Shown: positions 1 through 8,894, numbered from the stretch's first letter. The stretch: 45,362 bases of DNA from Thermodesulfobacteriota bacterium (GCA_021604765.1 BQJP01000021.1:1-45362), one strand, 5' to 3'. The notes: generated from the letters alone by a model not told the origin. A program made the numbers and translations.

Positions 1-25
1 TAGAGAGGCAGGACTGGAATTTTAA
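1..25 (+). CDS. rplR: 50S ribosomal protein L18, C-terminal end (partial)
   Basis: Only the last seven codons and a TAA stop at 23-25 are present, reading R-E-A-G-L-E-F. This is the usual C-terminal signature of bacterial L18 (5S rRNA-binding protein of the central protuberance), and the gene directly before rpsE in the spc operon is rplR. The rest lies upstream of the window. The assignment rests on this short peptide plus gene order. Confidence 0.75.
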
Positions 26-58
26 AGAAATCGGATAAGTTTATTTTAGGAGGCATCC

Positions 59-583
59 TTGCAAAAAGAAAAAATTGATCCAAACGACTTCGAACTCAAG
101 GAAAAAGTTGTAGACATAAGAAGAGTAGCTAAGGTAACTAAAGGTGGAAAGAGATTTCATTTCACGGCACTTGCTGTTGTAGGTAATGAAGACGGCGTTA
201 TTGGTGTTGCCTTGGGTAAATCGAATGAAGTCCCGGATGCTATTAGAAAAGCTATGGAAAAAGCTAAAAAAAGCCTTGTTAGGGTTCCTAGACAGGGAAG
301 TACAATCCCACACGAAGTTATTGGGGAATATGTGTCGAGTAATGTGATGTTAAAGCCTGCTTCCCCTGGTACAGGTGTTATTGCTGGAGGTGCTGTAAGG
401 GCTGTTATAGAGCTTGCGGGTATTCATGATGTGCTTTCTAAGGTTGTAGGATCTACAAATCCTCTCAATGTTGTAATGGCGGCAATTAACGGGCTGCTAT
501 TGCTTAGAATGCCTGAGGAAGTTGCAAGGGCAAGAGGAAAAGAGCTTAGTGAATTAGATCTTCCAAGTTCTTATTTCAATTAG
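59..583 (+). CDS. rpsE: 30S ribosomal protein S5
   Basis: S5 sits at the back of the 30S subunit and contributes to decoding accuracy and mRNA helicase activity at the entry channel. The 174-residue product has the N-terminal double-stranded-RNA-binding S5 fold (about residues 10-75, with the VAKVTKGGKRFHF stretch) and the C-terminal S5 domain (about 85-160, with GTGVIAGGAVRAV). It starts with TTG, chosen because a perfect AGGAGG lies at 48-53, five bases upstream, and no nearby ATG keeps the N terminus. It follows rplR by 33 bases in the spc operon. The expected next gene, rpmD, is absent. Confidence 0.97.
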   Translation: MQKEKIDPNDFELKEKVVDIRRVAKVTKGGKRFHFTALAVVGNEDGVIGVALGKSNEVPDAIRKAMEKAKKSLVRVPRQGSTIPHEVIGEYVSSNVMLKPASPGTGVIAGGAVRAVIELAGIHDVLSKVVGSTNPLNVVMAAINGLLLLRMPEEVARARGKELSELDLPSSYFN

Positions 584-687
584 AATTATTACATTTCTTG
601 TTTTCTCGAATGTGAGATATTTTAGCATTGTAGATTTTTAGGAAATTTAATCAAAACATTAACTTCAATTTAAGAAGGTAAAAAATT

Positions 688-1119
688 ATGCTTAATAAGT
701 TATCACCTCAACCTGGATCAAAGAAGAATAGAAAGAGAGTAGGGCGAGGAAGCGGAAGTACTGGAAAAACAAGCGGAAAGGGCCATAAAGGTCAAAATTC
801 GCGTACAGGCGGAGGAGTATCTCCATGGTTTGAAGGTGGCCAGACTCCCCTTAAGATGAGAACGCCAAAGCGAGGGTTTACAAGCCGCAACAAACTCGTT
901 TTTGACCTCATTCAAGTGAAGGATCTGAGTAAGTTTAGCGAGGGTGATACAGTTACCCCTGCAGAATTGATAAAAGCTGGTCTTGCAAGTGGCAAAAAAC
1001 CTATAAAGATTCTTGCTAATGGTGATATGCCTTTTGCTTTAACAATTAAAGCTGACGCTTTTAGTAAAGGTGCTATAATCAAAATCGAAGAAAAAGGTGG
1101 GAAGGCAGAAGCTATATGA
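688..1119 (+). CDS. rplO: 50S ribosomal protein L15
   Basis: L15 is a late-assembly 23S rRNA-binding protein. The 143-residue product has the basic, glycine-rich N terminus typical of the family (RKRVGRGSGSTGKTSGKGHKGQ at about 16-37 and the GGQTPL stretch) followed by the compact C-terminal domain. An AAGAAGG ribosome site at 672-678 precedes the ATG. Its TGA overlaps the secY ATG by four bases (ATGA), indicating translational coupling. The 104-base gap before it is where rpmD normally lies and is too short for that gene. Confidence 0.97.
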   Translation: MLNKLSPQPGSKKNRKRVGRGSGSTGKTSGKGHKGQNSRTGGGVSPWFEGGQTPLKMRTPKRGFTSRNKLVFDLIQVKDLSKFSEGDTVTPAELIKAGLASGKKPIKILANGDMPFALTIKADAFSKGAIIKIEEKGGKAEAI

Positions 1120-2438
1120 ATAGCAATGTAGGTTCTATTCCTAGAATACCTGAACTTAATAAGCGTCTTTTATTTACGGCATTGATGCTTATTGTATATA
1201 GGTTGGGTGTATTTGTTCCTATACCCGGCATAGACCCCGAGCAGATAGTTAAGCTCTTTGAGCAAACTGCTGGTGGTACGATCTTTGACATTCTAAATAT
1301 GTTTTCAGGTGGCGCTTTGGAGCGTGCATCTGTTTTTGCGTTAGGTGTAATGCCTTTTATTACATCCTCAATTATCATGTCTTTGTTAGTAAAGGCTTTC
1401 CCTACATTAGAAGCTATGCAAAAGGAAGGTGAAGCTGGGCGCAGAAAAATTAACCAGTATTCACGTTATGGAACTGTCCTAATATGTGTAGTTCAAGGAT
1501 TAATGTTGGCTATAACGCTGGAAGGTGGTTTAGGATCTGGTGCTACAGTTGTAAAAGAAGCCGGCTGGGCCTTTAGAATTATGACTATTCTGACCCTGAC
1601 CGCGGGATCTCTTTTTGTGATGTGGATAGGAGAACAAATAACAGAGCGGGGAATTGGTAACGGTATATCTTTAATCATTATGGCTTCAATTATAGTAGGA
1701 TTGCCTAGTGCTTTTTGGGATATAATTAGGCTTATTAATACGGGCGAATTGACAGTGTTTGGTGTAGCTTTAATCTTCATCCTATTACTTGCCATTATTG
1801 CTTTCATAGTTTATGTAGAGAGGTCGTACAGGAAAATACCTGTTCAATATCCAAGGCGTGTAGTGGGGCGCAAGGTTTACGGTGGGCAATCATCTCATTT
1901 ACCTCTTAAAACAAATACAGCTGGGGTTATTCCTCCAATATTTGCATCATCACTTTTAATTTTTCCAGCTACGATTCTTACATTTGTAAACGTTCCGTTT
2001 TTAAGAGATATGTCTGATTTATTATTTGATAATGCTATTATATATAATGCAATTTTTGCTGGGTTGATAATATTCTTTGCTTATTTTTACACTGCTGTAA
2101 TTTATAACCCAGATGATCTGGCTGATAACCTCAGAAAAAACGGGGGATTTGTTCCTGGAATTAGACCCGGGAAGAAGACCGCTGAGTACATTGATAAGAT
2201 TCTTGGCAGAATTACTTTTATTGGCGCAGTTTACGTTGCATTTGTATGCGTAATACCTTCATTCTTACAAAGGGAGCCTTTTAATCTGCCATTTTACTTT
2301 GGTGGTACATCTTTGCTAATTGTTGTAGGTGTTACCCTAGATTTTGTGCAGCAGGTTGAATCATTTTTGATTACACATAGTTATGAAGGGTTTGTAAAGA
2401 AGAAGGGGATGAAAGGACCAAAGAGATATAATGTATAA
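1116..2438 (+). CDS. secY: Preprotein translocase channel subunit SecY
   Basis: This is the channel subunit of the SecYEG translocon in the inner membrane, which exports unfolded proteins and inserts membrane proteins. The 440-residue product has about ten hydrophobic helices. It shows the plug-region signature (IFDILNMFSGGAL), the EAMQKEGEAGRRKINQYSR cytoplasmic loop and the GGKVYGGQ-type loop with VGRKVYGGQSSHLPLK before helix 7. Its length is typical. The start overlaps the rplO stop and adk follows after 18 bases, so it is inside the spc operon. Confidence 0.98.
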   Translation: MNSNVGSIPRIPELNKRLLFTALMLIVYRLGVFVPIPGIDPEQIVKLFEQTAGGTIFDILNMFSGGALERASVFALGVMPFITSSIIMSLLVKAFPTLEAMQKEGEAGRRKINQYSRYGTVLICVVQGLMLAITLEGGLGSGATVVKEAGWAFRIMTILTLTAGSLFVMWIGEQITERGIGNGISLIIMASIIVGLPSAFWDIIRLINTGELTVFGVALIFILLLAIIAFIVYVERSYRKIPVQYPRRVVGRKVYGGQSSHLPLKTNTAGVIPPIFASSLLIFPATILTFVNVPFLRDMSDLLFDNAIIYNAIFAGLIIFFAYFYTAVIYNPDDLADNLRKNGGFVPGIRPGKKTAEYIDKILGRITFIGAVYVAFVCVIPSFLQREPFNLPFYFGGTSLLIVVGVTLDFVQQVESFLITHSYEGFVKKKGMKGPKRYNV

Positions 2439-2456
2439 TCAGGGAGTTTTGAATTA

Positions 2457-3029
2457 ATGAGATTAATATTATTCGGACCACCTGGAGCTGGAAAAGGCAC
2501 TCAGGCTAGTAAAATTGCAGAGAATTACGTTGCTGCTCATATATCGACAGGAGATATGCTTCGGTCCGCGGTAAAAAATGGAACGGAACTTGGTACTCTT
2601 GCAAAGTCCTATATGGATAAAGGAGAGCTTGTTCCTGATGATGTAATAATTGGGATTATTAAAGATAGAATCAAAGAGGAAGATGCAAAAAAAGGGTTTA
2701 TGTTAGACGGGTTCCCTCGCACTATAGCGCAGGCTGATGCTCTCAATGACATGCTTACTGCCGAGAACGAGTCAATAGATATTGTCGTTTCTATTGAGGT
2801 AAATGATCAAGAAATTATTGGTAGAATACTAGAGAGGGCAAAGATTGAGGGAAGAAAAGATGATACTGAAGATGTTGTGAAAAATCGTTTAAGTGTTTAC
2901 CGCAATCAGACGGAGCCTTTAAAAGCTTATTATCAAAGTGCGGGTGTTTTAGCTGAAGTGGACGGAATGGGGACAATTGATGAAGTTTTTGAAAGGATTA
3001 AGACGGTATTAAACGAAGTGAAACAATGA
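2457..3029 (+). CDS. adk: Adenylate kinase, short-LID form
   Basis: Adenylate kinase interconverts ATP plus AMP with two ADP in the cytoplasm. The P-loop GPPGAGKGT is at residues 7-15, the AMP-binding region with STGDMLR follows, and DGFPRT is present near residue 84. At 190 residues it lacks the roughly 30-residue zinc or non-zinc LID insertion of long adenylate kinases; the arginine-bearing short loop near GRKDD replaces it. It overlaps map by four bases (ATGA), and the secY-adk-map-infA order is the conserved spc arrangement. Confidence 0.96.
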   Translation: MRLILFGPPGAGKGTQASKIAENYVAAHISTGDMLRSAVKNGTELGTLAKSYMDKGELVPDDVIIGIIKDRIKEEDAKKGFMLDGFPRTIAQADALNDMLTAENESIDIVVSIEVNDQEIIGRILERAKIEGRKDDTEDVVKNRLSVYRNQTEPLKAYYQSAGVLAEVDGMGTIDEVFERIKTVLNEVKQ

Positions 3030-3784
3030 TTCATCTAAAAAGTAAGGAAGAAATTAACAAAATGCGCTCAGCTGCTCAAATAGTGGTAGAGGCGCTTAAT
3101 ACGGTTAAAGAAATGGTAGAGCCCGGTGTAACAACTTGGGATCTTGATAAGAGGGCTGAAGAAGTAGCATTAAAAAGAGGGGCTAAACCGGCATTTAAAG
3201 GATATTCGGATTATCCGGGTTCAGTCTGTTTTGCTATAAATAGTGAAGTAGTTCATGGTATCCCTTCCAAAAAGAAAATTTTGAAGGAAGGAGATATTGT
3301 AGGTATTGATTTTGGCGTGATCTTGGATGGTTTTTATGGGGATTCAGCAATTACAGTTCCTGTGGGCGATGTATCATCACTAGCTCACAAGCTGCTTAAA
3401 GTGACTGAGGAATCTCTTTTAAAAGGTATCCAGGAGGCAGCTCCTGATAATGGGCTTTATGATATATCACATGCCATACAGTCATATGTTGAAGACATGG
3501 GTTTTTCAATAGTCAGATCCTTTGTGGGACATGGAATAGGTAAGAGTTTGCATGAAGATCCGCAAGTTCCCAATTTTGTTCCCAACAACGGAAACCGTGC
3601 AAACGGGGTAAAGTTAAAACCCGGTATGGTGATTGCTATTGAGCCAATGGTTAATGTAGGGAAGCCCGATATCAAAATTTTAAACGATGGATGGACAGCT
3701 GTCACGGTTGACGGTACACTTTCCGCTCATTTTGAACATACAGTAGCAGTTACGGATAGTGGTCCTGTGATTTTAACTCAGTAG
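3026..3784 (+). CDS. map: Type I methionine aminopeptidase
   Basis: It removes the initiator methionine from nascent proteins when the second residue is small. The 252-residue pita-bread fold carries all expected active-site residues: His78 in HGIP, the metal ligands Asp95, Asp106, His169, Glu206 and Glu237. There is no N-terminal zinc-finger or SH3-binding extension, so it is the bacterial type Ia form. Translation is probably coupled to adk by the ATGA overlap; infA begins 13 bases after its stop. Confidence 0.97.
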   Translation: MIHLKSKEEINKMRSAAQIVVEALNTVKEMVEPGVTTWDLDKRAEEVALKRGAKPAFKGYSDYPGSVCFAINSEVVHGIPSKKKILKEGDIVGIDFGVILDGFYGDSAITVPVGDVSSLAHKLLKVTEESLLKGIQEAAPDNGLYDISHAIQSYVEDMGFSIVRSFVGHGIGKSLHEDPQVPNFVPNNGNRANGVKLKPGMVIAIEPMVNVGKPDIKILNDGWTAVTVDGTLSAHFEHTVAVTDSGPVILTQ

Positions 3785-3797
3785 TTATAGGAAGGAT

Positions 3798-4025
3798 ATG
3801 GCGAAAGAAGAGAGAATAGAGTTTGAGGGTACAGTTATTGAGGCGCTTCCTAACGCCATGTTTAGAGTTGAAATAGACGGTGGTCAGGGACATGAAATTT
3901 TAGCATATGTTTCTGGCAAAATGAGAACGCGTTTTATACGAATTCTCCCAGGGGATAAGGTTAAGCTTGAACTATCACCTTATGATCTTACTAAGGGAAG
4001 AATTACATATAGGCTGAGAAAATAA
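3798..4025 (+). CDS. infA: Translation initiation factor IF-1
   Basis: IF-1 is a single S1/OB-fold domain that occupies the ribosomal A site during initiation. The 75-residue product matches the family along its whole length ([19 protein letters not shown] start, [26 protein letters not shown]). A GGAAGG at 3789-3794 precedes the ATG. Its position between map and rpmJ is standard. Confidence 0.97.
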   Translation: MAKEERIEFEGTVIEALPNAMFRVEIDGGQGHEILAYVSGKMRTRFIRILPGDKVKLELSPYDLTKGRITYRLRK

Positions 4026-4046
4026 GTATTTTGTGAGGTAAGTAAG

Positions 4047-4160
4047 TTGAAAGTTAGAGCATCAGTTAAGAAAATTTGCGATAAGTGCAGGATAATTAAG
4101 CGAAAAGGTGTAGTTCGCGTAATCTGTACTAACAAAAGACATAAACAAAAGCAAGGGTAG
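4047..4160 (+). CDS. rpmJ: 50S ribosomal protein L36, zinc-ribbon form
   Basis: This is the smallest 50S protein, 37 residues: start TTG, then [13 protein letters not shown] and ending HKQKQG before TAG at 4158-4160. Cys11, Cys14, Cys27 and His32 form the complete zinc-binding set, so this is the zinc-requiring (C+) paralogue. The TTG start follows a GTGAGGT at 4033-4039; no in-frame ATG is available. It is flanked by infA and rpsM, the conserved location. Confidence 0.95.
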   Translation: MKVRASVKKICDKCRIIKRKGVVRVICTNKRHKQKQG

Positions 4161-4172
4161 AAGGAGAAAGAT

Positions 4173-4553
4173 ATGCCTAGAATTGCGGGTGTCGATATCC
4201 CACTTGAAAAAAGGATAGAGGTAGGCCTCACATATATTTATGGTGTGGGCAAAGTTATATCAAAAGAAATCTTAGAAGAAACAAAGATTGATGTTAATAC
4301 TAAGTCTAAAGACCTTACAGACCAAGAAGTTGCTGCTATAAGAGAGATTCTTGAGACTAAATACATGGTTGAGGGTGATCTTAGAAAAGAGGTTCAGGGC
4401 AATATTAGACGTTTGGTTGAAATAGGTTGTTATAGAGGAATTAGGCACAGAAGCGGACTTCCTACCCGAGGACAGAAAACGAAATCTAATGCTAGAAGTC
4501 GTAAGGGGCCTAGGGGAACTGCAATTGCGAAGAAGAAAAAAGCCGGTAAATAA
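4173..4553 (+). CDS. rpsM: 30S ribosomal protein S13
   Basis: S13 is a head protein of the 30S subunit that contacts the P-site tRNA and the intersubunit bridge. The 126-residue product has the N-terminal helix-two-turn-helix domain ([13 protein letters not shown] start, YIYGVG) and the basic C-terminal tail that reaches the P site ([14 protein letters not shown], ending KKKKAGK). AAGGAG at 4161-4166 gives a good ribosome site. It opens the alpha-operon part: rpsM, rpsK, rpsD, rpoA, rplQ. Confidence 0.97.
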   Translation: MPRIAGVDIPLEKRIEVGLTYIYGVGKVISKEILEETKIDVNTKSKDLTDQEVAAIREILETKYMVEGDLRKEVQGNIRRLVEIGCYRGIRHRSGLPTRGQKTKSNARSRKGPRGTAIAKKKKAGK

Positions 4554-4573
4554 TAATCTTTTGGAGATAAGTA

Positions 4574-4960
4574 ATGGCTACTAAAAAAGTTGGTAAGAAG
4601 AAAACTAAAAAGTTTGTAGAGCAAGGGGTTATTAATATCAGGGCCACCTTTAATAATACAATTATTACAATATGTGATAATGGTGGAAACGTTATTGCTT
4701 GGTCAAGTGGTGGAATGAAAGGTTTTAAAGGAACCCGTAAAGGTACACCGTTTGCAGCACAGATTGCAGCAGAGGACGTTGCAAAAAAAGCCGCTACATT
4801 TGGTATGAAGAGTGCTTCTGTTTATGTAAAAGGACCAGGTCCAGGAAGAGAACCTGCAATCAGATCGATTCAGGCTGCAGGAATAAAGGTCACATTTATT
4901 AGAGATATAACTCCTATTCCCCATAATGGCTGCAGACCGCCGGGAAGAAGAAGAGTTTAA
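4574..4960 (+). CDS. rpsK: 30S ribosomal protein S11
   Basis: S11 forms the platform of the 30S subunit near the E site. The 128-residue product shows the family core, including the [18 protein letters not shown] region at about 21-38, WSSGG and the C-terminal signature [23 protein letters not shown] at 4563-4566 precedes the ATG. It lies 20 bases after rpsM and 59 bases before rpsD. Confidence 0.97.
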   Translation: MATKKVGKKKTKKFVEQGVINIRATFNNTIITICDNGGNVIAWSSGGMKGFKGTRKGTPFAAQIAAEDVAKKAATFGMKSASVYVKGPGPGREPAIRSIQAAGIKVTFIRDITPIPHNGCRPPGRRRV

Positions 4961-5019
4961 AATTAGCTTTACATAATCTGAATTCAGCAATTGTAGATTT
5001 TAAGGAGGTTTTATACTAC

Positions 5020-5652
5020 ATGGGAAGATATACAGGGCCAACAGATAGAATTTCAAGAAGAGAGGGCGTAAACCTGTTCCTCAAAGGTGAGAGGAGCTAC
5101 AATGGGAAAACCGCCATTGAAAAGAGGCCGGATTCGGTTCCTGGCGAACATGGAAAGTTCCGTAGTAAATTCTCGGAATTTGGTGTAAGGCTTCGTGAGA
5201 AGCAAAAAGTAAAAAGAATGTATGGACTTAGAGAAAAACAATTTAAAAAATATTTTACTAAAGCATCCCATATCAAAGGTGTTACAGGTTTCATACTGTT
5301 ATCATTATTAGAAAGAAGACTTGATAACGTAGTTTTTCGTCTATGTCTTGGAAGCTCCAGGAATGATGCACGACAGTTAGTTAGCCACAAGCATATCCTC
5401 GTTAACGGGTCAGTGGTTAATATTCCTTCATATATGGTTCAAGAAGGGGATAAGATTGAAATAAGAGAGAAGAGCAAGAAATTACAAAGAGTACATGAGG
5501 CTCTTGAATTTAGATCTAGAAGAGGAATTCCTGAATGGCTTAGTTTAGATGAGGAAAATTATATAGGTACAGTGACAAAACTGCCTGAAAGAGATGATGT
5601 AACATTCCCAATCGATGAGCAGCTCATTGTTGAGTTTTATTCAAGAGTATAA
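5020..5652 (+). CDS. rpsD: 30S ribosomal protein S4, zinc-free form
   Basis: S4 nucleates 30S body assembly and in many bacteria represses its own operon. The 210-residue product has an N-terminal domain without any of the cysteines that bind zinc in C+ S4 proteins, and a central S4 RNA-binding domain (about 95-160: LERRLDNVVFRL, ASRN-like SSRNDARQLVSHKHILVNG). The C terminus ends VEFYSRV. The ribosome site AAGGAGG lies at 5002-5008. The zinc-free S4 contrasts with the zinc-binding L36 in the same operon. Confidence 0.97.
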   Translation: MGRYTGPTDRISRREGVNLFLKGERSYNGKTAIEKRPDSVPGEHGKFRSKFSEFGVRLREKQKVKRMYGLREKQFKKYFTKASHIKGVTGFILLSLLERRLDNVVFRLCLGSSRNDARQLVSHKHILVNGSVVNIPSYMVQEGDKIEIREKSKKLQRVHEALEFRSRRGIPEWLSLDEENYIGTVTKLPERDDVTFPIDEQLIVEFYSRV

Positions 5653-5711
5653 GAGAATTCCTATTAATATTTTGACAGGCAAAGAGAAAATTATGGCAAG
5701 ATTGACAAAAT

Positions 5712-5716
5712 GGAGG
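5712..5716 (+). promoter_or_regulatory. Ribosome binding site that decides the rpoA start
   Basis: GGAGG lies eight bases before the GTG at 5725. It overlaps an in-frame ATG at 5710, which therefore has no ribosome site of its own at the right distance. This favours GTG as the rpoA start. Confidence 0.6.
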
Positions 5717-5724
5717 AAGATAAG

Positions 5725-6756
5725 GTGAAAGATTTTCAAAAAAATTGGCAAGATCTTATTAAACCAAAGAGGATAGAAAAGGAAGAAAAGAGCGCTACTC
5801 CATTTTACGCAAAATTCATTTGTGAACCCCTTGAGCGTGGTTATGGTGTTACTTTAGGTAATGCGTTAAGAAGGGTTCTTTTATCTTCTATTCAGGGACC
5901 TGCGATTACCTCTATTAAAATAGATGGAGTTCTACATGAATTCTCATCTATGCCAGGAATAAAAGAGGACGTAACTGAAATTATCTTGAATTTAAAGGGT
6001 ATAGAATTAAAAATGCATTCCTATGAAACACAGATTATTACAGTTAGTGCTAGTGGGGAATGCAATATAAAGGCTAGTGATATTATCCTGAATCAGAATG
6101 TTGAGATTTTAAATCCCGATCATCATATTGCAACTTTGGCTGAAGGTGCAAAACTTGAAATGGAAATGACTGTGGAAATGGGAAGAGGGTATGAAGCAGT
6201 CGAGAGAAGAGGAGATCTCCAAACCACAATTGGTGTTATTCCGATAGATGCATTGTTCTCCCCGGTAAGAAAGGTGAACTATGCTGTTACTAATTCAAGG
6301 GTAGGAAGACGTACTGACTTCCAAAAGCTTACATTGGAGATTTGGACAAATGGTACAATCTTGGCAGAAGATGCAATTGCATATGCTGCAAAAATTGTCA
6401 AAAATCAGCTTACCATTTTTATTAATTTTGATGAAGCTGAGATTGATGAAGTTCCAGAGAGCGAAGAGCAACAAGACATTAGGGGTACCGAAGAAATACT
6501 ATTTAATACAATTGAAGAGATGGATCTTTCAGCAAGGTCCCTTAACTGTTTAAGAAAAGCAGGGATAGAGTATGCTGGGGATTTAATTCAAAAATCTGAA
6601 GAGGATTTGCTTAATTTAGAAAACTTTGGAAAAAGATCACTATATGAAATTAGAGAAAGGCTTGAGGAAATGGGCCTTGGTCTTGGACTAGCAATCGATC
6701 ATGATGTGTTCGATGCGGAAAAAGAAAAACGTGGCGAAAAATTGGCTACTCAATAA
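5725..6756 (+). CDS. rpoA: DNA-directed RNA polymerase alpha subunit
   Basis: Alpha dimerises to nucleate RNA polymerase assembly and its C-terminal domain contacts UP elements and activators. With the GTG start the product is 343 residues, MKDFQKNWQDLIKPKR onward; an upstream in-frame ATG at 5710 would add five residues. The N-terminal assembly domain shows EPLERGYGVTLGNALRRVLLSS, the insert domain follows, and the C-terminal domain (about 255-325) has helix-hairpin-helix-like LNCLRKAGI and LLNLENFGKRS. It lies between rpsD and rplQ as in most bacteria. Confidence 0.96.
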   Translation: MKDFQKNWQDLIKPKRIEKEEKSATPFYAKFICEPLERGYGVTLGNALRRVLLSSIQGPAITSIKIDGVLHEFSSMPGIKEDVTEIILNLKGIELKMHSYETQIITVSASGECNIKASDIILNQNVEILNPDHHIATLAEGAKLEMEMTVEMGRGYEAVERRGDLQTTIGVIPIDALFSPVRKVNYAVTNSRVGRRTDFQKLTLEIWTNGTILAEDAIAYAAKIVKNQLTIFINFDEAEIDEVPESEEQQDIRGTEEILFNTIEEMDLSARSLNCLRKAGIEYAGDLIQKSEEDLLNLENFGKRSLYEIRERLEEMGLGLGLAIDHDVFDAEKEKRGEKLATQ

Positions 6757-6785
6757 TTAATTGCGGACAAATTGGAGATTAGGAT

Positions 6786-7700
6786 ATGAGACATAAAAGA
6801 ACAGGAAGGAAACTTGGAGTAACAACTAAACATAGAAAGTCTATGCTTCGTAATATGGTTACCGATTTGTTTCGTAATGAAAAGCTCAAAACAACTGATA
6901 CTAGAGCAAAAGAGATTAGAAGAGCTGCTGAGAAAATAATAACTCTTGCTAAAGAGGGCACACTTCATAAAAGAAGACAGGCAGGAGCATTTGTAAAAGA
7001 TAAAGAAGTACTAACGAAACTTTTTGATGAACTTGCAGAGAGATTCAAAGATCGTCCCGGGGGTTATACCAGAATAACCAAGCTAGGATTCAGAAGGGGC
7101 GACAATACTCCTGTTTCAATCATAGAATTGGTTGAAGAGGCGTATAAACCTAAGAAGAAAAAGAAAGCTAAAAAAGCTGCTCCAAAGAAAACCGCTAAAG
7201 CTAGTGTCAAAGACGACAGTGCTAAGGCTAAGAGTTCTAAGAAGGAATCAGCTGAAGAGCTTGGATTAATAGAAGAGGAAGATAAAACAACTGCTGAAGC
7301 CGCAGTAGAGGCAGCAGCAGTAACAGAAACTGTCGAAGCTGTAAAAGAAGTAAAAGAAACAGAGGCAAAAGAAACAACTGCAAAGGAAGCTGTAGAAGAG
7401 ACTAAGTCTGAAGTAAAAGAAGAAGCTCCAGCACCTGACGCTGGATCAGGAACTCAAGAGACTCCACAAGAGGAAAAAGTAGAGGAGCCGGCTGCAGAAG
7501 CCCAAGAAACTCAGGCATCTGAAGAAGAACCTGCCGCGGAAGTTCCTGAGGCAACTTCTGATGAGGTTTCGGAAGAAACAGAAGAAGCACCCCAAGCAGA
7601 AGCAGAAATAGAGGCAAAAGCTGAAGAAGTATCAGAAGATTCTACCGAGGAAACCTCAGAAGCAGAGGAAGATAAGGAATCTGAGAAAAAAGAAGACTAG
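6786..7700 (+). CDS. rplQ: 50S ribosomal protein L17 with long charged C-terminal tail
   Basis: Residues 1-120 are a normal L17 ([16 protein letters not shown] start, [32 protein letters not shown]). Typical L17 proteins stop there or soon after, but this product is 304 residues. Residues 121-153 are lysine- and alanine-rich and strongly basic. Residues 154-304 are low-complexity and strongly acidic, dominated by Glu, Ala, Thr and Ser. The tail is in frame with no stop and is followed by the operon terminator, so it looks real rather than a read-through error. Its role is unknown; some other phyla carry shorter L17 tails. Confidence 0.95.
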   Translation: MRHKRTGRKLGVTTKHRKSMLRNMVTDLFRNEKLKTTDTRAKEIRRAAEKIITLAKEGTLHKRRQAGAFVKDKEVLTKLFDELAERFKDRPGGYTRITKLGFRRGDNTPVSIIELVEEAYKPKKKKKAKKAAPKKTAKASVKDDSAKAKSSKKESAEELGLIEEEDKTTAEAAVEAAAVTETVEAVKEVKETEAKETTAKEAVEETKSEVKEEAPAPDAGSGTQETPQEEKVEEPAAEAQETQASEEEPAAEVPEATSDEVSEETEEAPQAEAEIEAKAEEVSEDSTEETSEAEEDKESEKKED

Positions 7701-7766
7701 AAGTCTTCTTCAATAACGAAACTAATAAATTTTACTATATCTGTAGATTGAACTTGCTTATCAACG

Positions 7767-7794
7767 GGCGACCCAATGGGTCGCCTTTGTTTTA
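7767..7794 (+). terminator. Rho-independent terminator of the ribosomal operon
   Basis: A perfect 8-bp stem (GGCGACCC with GGGTCGCC) and a three-base AAT loop are followed by TTTGTTTT. It lies 66 bases after the rplQ stop and closes the super-operon. Confidence 0.9.
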
Positions 7795-7822
7795 TATGGT
7801 AGATTAAGGATGGATAGGATAA

Positions 7823-8836
7823 GTGAAACCAGTCGGACTAATATTAGATGCAAATAGTATTTCAGACCTCACCGTCTTGGCCAAGAAGGCCGAAGACGCA
7901 AACTTCGATTCCGTTTGGGCAACAGAACTTTATAGAACCACCTTTCAGCAACTATCAGCAGTAGCTAATTCAACTCATAACATCAAGCTAGGAACTGCAG
8001 TAGCATTGGCGTTTGTGAGGAGTCCCTTGATTACTTCGCTTACCGCTCTTGACCTGGATGAAATATCAAATGGCAGATTGATACTTGGATTAGGCACAGG
8101 GGCGAAACGTACTAACGAGATGTGGCACGGCATTAACCACGGAAAGCCTGTAACTAGGATAAAAGAGTGCATTGAACTAATAAGACTACTGAGCTCCGGA
8201 GTTCATAATGGCAGTGACCTGTCTTTTGAGGGGGAGTATTACAATATCTCCACTAAAGGATACCACAGAGCCTTTAAGCCTATTAGAGAGAGTTTCCCGA
8301 TATATTTAGCGGGTGTGGGAAGTAATATGATTAGCGCTTCTGCAGAGGTGGCAGACGGATATCTGGGACACGTAGTATGTTCTCTTAAGTATATAAAAGA
8401 AGTAGTGAACAGGAGCATCTTATCTGGCTTAGAGCGATCGAGCAGACCTAGAAAAGATTTTAAGTCCTGCTCTATTATTACGTGTGCTATATCAGAAAAT
8501 AAAAAAGACGCTCTTGAGGCTGCGAGAGCAACCATAGCTTTCTATGCCACTGTTAGAACTTATGAGCCGCCTTTCAAGCTCCATGGATTTCAAGAGCACA
8601 CAGAGCGTGTAAGGGATGCATTCTTTAAAAGAGATATCAAGACAATGGTTAATAGTGTTACTGATGAGATGGTTCACACTTTTGCGGTTGTAGGCACGCC
8701 ATCAGAGTGCGTAAAAAAGATCGATGAGTATAGAGACTATATAGATCTTCCGATCTTAAGCGCCCCTCACTACTATATTGATTTTGAAGAAGTGAAGCGT
8801 TATCAGGATGCTATAATTGATACTTTTGGTCAATAG
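7823..8836 (+). CDS. Luciferase-like (LLM class) flavin-dependent oxidoreductase
   Basis: The 337-residue product is a bacterial-luciferase-fold TIM barrel of the type that uses FMN or deazaflavin F420. Family landmarks are the N-terminal KKAEDANFDSVWATEL, the LGTAVALAFVRSP strand, the DEISNGRLILGLGTG region (about 78-94) and the C-terminal VVGTPSECVKKIDEY. GTG is the start, with AAGGAT-like bases at 7806-7811. The substrate cannot be read from sequence, and no F420 biosynthesis gene is in the window, so the cofactor is open. It follows the ribosomal terminator, so it is a separate transcription unit. Confidence 0.85.
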   Translation: MKPVGLILDANSISDLTVLAKKAEDANFDSVWATELYRTTFQQLSAVANSTHNIKLGTAVALAFVRSPLITSLTALDLDEISNGRLILGLGTGAKRTNEMWHGINHGKPVTRIKECIELIRLLSSGVHNGSDLSFEGEYYNISTKGYHRAFKPIRESFPIYLAGVGSNMISASAEVADGYLGHVVCSLKYIKEVVNRSILSGLERSSRPRKDFKSCSIITCAISENKKDALEAARATIAFYATVRTYEPPFKLHGFQEHTERVRDAFFKRDIKTMVNSVTDEMVHTFAVVGTPSECVKKIDEYRDYIDLPILSAPHYYIDFEEVKRYQDAIIDTFGQ

Positions 8837-8894
8837 CCGTAGTTTTGAGATATATTCCCTAAATTATTACCTGTGCTATTCTTAACTATATAAA

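Noticed and set aside
7402-7617. A leucine-rich minus-strand frame opposite the L17 tail
   Set aside because: It is the complement of the Glu/Ala-rich codons of rplQ, has no ribosome site and mirrors the low-complexity composition.
7823-8836. Assignment as an F420-dependent enzyme
   Set aside because: The fold is shared by FMN and F420 enzymes and no F420 synthesis gene is present, so only the luciferase-like class is given.
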